This document shows, piece by piece, positions 5,614 through 6,535 of a stretch of 6,535 nucleotides of DNA; position 1 is the first letter of the stretch; every line of letters starts with the position of its first letter. A program made the translations under genes and the position numbers. The notes beneath the pieces were generated by a model. It did not search any database. It was not told the DNA's origin and was given only the letters and a program-made list of their open reading frames with translations. Source of the stretch: an uncultured Eubacteriales bacterium (GTDB lineage: Bacteria > Bacillota > Clostridia > Peptostreptococcales > Anaerovoracaceae); NCBI GenBank assembly GCA_910585135.1, contig CAJUEB010000125.1:1-6535 (forward strand). The letters are read 5' to 3'.

Positions 5614-6281
5614 TGACAATGAAAGAAATTTATGAACGGTTTGACAAGATCGGTTGTGTAACTTTTTCCACCAGGGATGGCGACTTGGTCGAATCAAGGA
5701 TTGCACATTTCTTCGCTTATGATGAGGAGGGGCTATACTTCCGCACGATGAACACCAAGCCTTTTTACAAACAGTTGCGGGAAGGGAAAACGGTAAGTGT
5801 GTGTGGAATGTATCCGACTTCCCAGGTGCAGCATGACGAAAATAATCTGCCGTTTTTTGAGCCGGGATATACGATGCGGATTGCCGGAGCGGTTCGGGAG
5901 CTGTCGATGGAAGAGATGGAAGCGAAGGCAGCGCATGACCGGAATTTTAATGTAGCGGTTTTTGATGTGAAGAAATACCCGGCAACGAAGATTTTTGTGC
6001 TTTACCGTGCAAAAGGAGAATGCTATGATTATGACTATGCAAAGCGCAACAGAGATCATAAACTTGAGCGGGAACGCTTTGCCTATGGTGGCATGGAAGC
6101 AGAACCGGCGGGGCTTTTGATCACAGATCGTTGTATCGGATGCGGAGCATGCGCCGACGTATGCACCTTTGATGCGATCCGGCCGGGAGAAAAGTATTCC
6201 ATTCGGGGTAACCGCTGTGATGAATGCGGAAATTGTTATACCGTCTGCCCGGCTCATGCGATTCAGGCAAAAGGAATGTAG
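5610..6281 (+). CDS. PNPOx-like flavoprotein fused to a 2x[4Fe-4S] ferredoxin domain
   Basis: The 223-residue protein has an N-terminal split-barrel domain of the pyridoxamine 5'-phosphate oxidase-like superfamily (about 5-135: GCVTFSTRDGD, SRIAHFFAYDEEGLYFRT, KPFYKQLREGKTVSVCG). Such domains usually bind FMN or a related flavin cofactor. A bacterial ferredoxin domain follows, with two cluster motifs: C175-x2-C178-x2-C181-x3-C185 and C203-x2-C206-x2-C209-x3-C213-P. It is therefore likely a cytoplasmic electron-transfer protein or small reductase using flavin and two [4Fe-4S] clusters, not the vitamin B6 enzyme. Its ATG overlaps the ligase stop (ATGA at 5610), with AAGGAG (5593-5598) 11 bp upstream; further in-frame ATGs at 5613 and 5619 are possible starts. 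It may supply electrons for a step linked to the ligase product. The domain calls are firm; the role is inference. Confidence 0.88.
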   Translation: MMTMKEIYERFDKIGCVTFSTRDGDLVESRIAHFFAYDEEGLYFRTMNTKPFYKQLREGKTVSVCGMYPTSQVQHDENNLPFFEPGYTMRIAGAVRELSMEEMEAKAAHDRNFNVAVFDVKKYPATKIFVLYRAKGECYDYDYAKRNRDHKLERERFAYGGMEAEPAGLLITDRCIGCGACADVCTFDAIRPGEKYSIRGNRCDECGNCYTVCPAHAIQAKGM

Positions 6282-6317
6282 ATTGTAACATTAATGATAA
6301 ACAGGAGAGTGACACTT

Positions 6318-6535
6318 ATGAAAAGAAAGATATGTATCCTGCTGGCACTGCTGCTTATGGCTCTGGCACTAGTTGCCTGTGGGAGTGATGAGAACAAGGA
6401 AAAAGAAGAAACGAATGAGAAACCGCTTGTCGTTGCGATGGAGCTTGCTTATCCTCCTTTTGAAACCAGGGATGAGGCAGGCGAACCTGCGGGGGTCAGT
6501 GTAGATCTGATAAAAGCCTTCGGGGAGTATGCAGA
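6318..6535 (+). CDS. Amino acid ABC transporter substrate-binding lipoprotein (3' partial)
   Basis: Only the first 72 codons are in the window. The N-terminus has a basic start (MKRK), a hydrophobic core, and a lipobox L18-V-A-C21, so the protein is predicted to be cleaved and lipid-anchored at C21 on the outer face of the membrane. A charged linker rich in Glu and Lys follows. From about residue 38 the sequence VVAMELAYPPFETRDEAGEPAGVSVDLIKAF matches the start of family 3 solute-binding proteins, which deliver polar amino acids to ABC importers. AGGAG (6303-6307) sits 10 bp before the ATG. The gene begins 36 bp after the flavin/iron-sulfur gene with no visible terminator, so it probably belongs to the same operon. 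Permease and ATPase genes would be expected beyond the window edge. The ligand cannot be told from this part. Confidence 0.85.
   Translation, partial: MKRKICILLALLLMALALVACGSDENKEKEETNEKPLVVAMELAYPPFETRDEAGEPAGVSVDLIKAFGEYA

Overview
The window looks like chromosomal DNA from an anaerobic Firmicute. The best evidence is a walJ (yycJ)-type metallo-hydrolase gene lying upstream of rlmH on the same strand, a pairing typical of Firmicutes. Strong AGGAGG-type ribosome binding sites, TTGACA/TATAAT-like promoters and several ferredoxin-type iron-sulfur domains fit. Negativicutes or Clostridia are reasonable guesses, but no ribosomal RNA is present to settle it. Coding parts are moderate in GC; the gap around 2500-2840 is clearly AT-rich.

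Region 1 (2-2400, + strand) is the end of an operon. It holds a 5'-truncated GltD-like FAD/NAD(P) oxidoreductase with a C-terminal [4Fe-4S] ferredoxin motif. Two bases after it begins a FAD-dependent oxidoreductase of the geranylgeranyl reductase family. The coupling suggests that the first protein (or its ferredoxin domain) feeds electrons to the second, perhaps to saturate an isoprenoid lipid or quinone side chain; that role is inference.

Region 2 (2401-2838) is a 438-bp non-coding gap between convergent genes. Its main content is a 20-bp inverted repeat with two mismatches (2588-2607 and 2784-2803) enclosing 176 bp. It could be an invertible DNA segment, a MITE-like element or a pair of operators.

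Region 3 (2839-4408, - strand) carries walJ and then rlmH, 232 bp apart, with a good promoter in front of walJ. The walRK two-component genes do not lie directly upstream of walJ, and the htrA protease gene that often sits between walJ and rlmH is absent.

Region 4 (4409-6535, + strand) is a divergent operon with its own consensus promoter. It encodes an ATP-grasp ligase, a pyridoxamine-phosphate-oxidase-like flavoprotein fused to two [4Fe-4S] clusters (ATGA overlap with the ligase gene), and the start of a lipoprotein solute-binding protein of the polar amino acid ABC family, cut by the window end. The trio could make or process an amino-acid-derived compound and move it across the membrane. 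The substrate is unknown and this cassette is the least explained part of the window.
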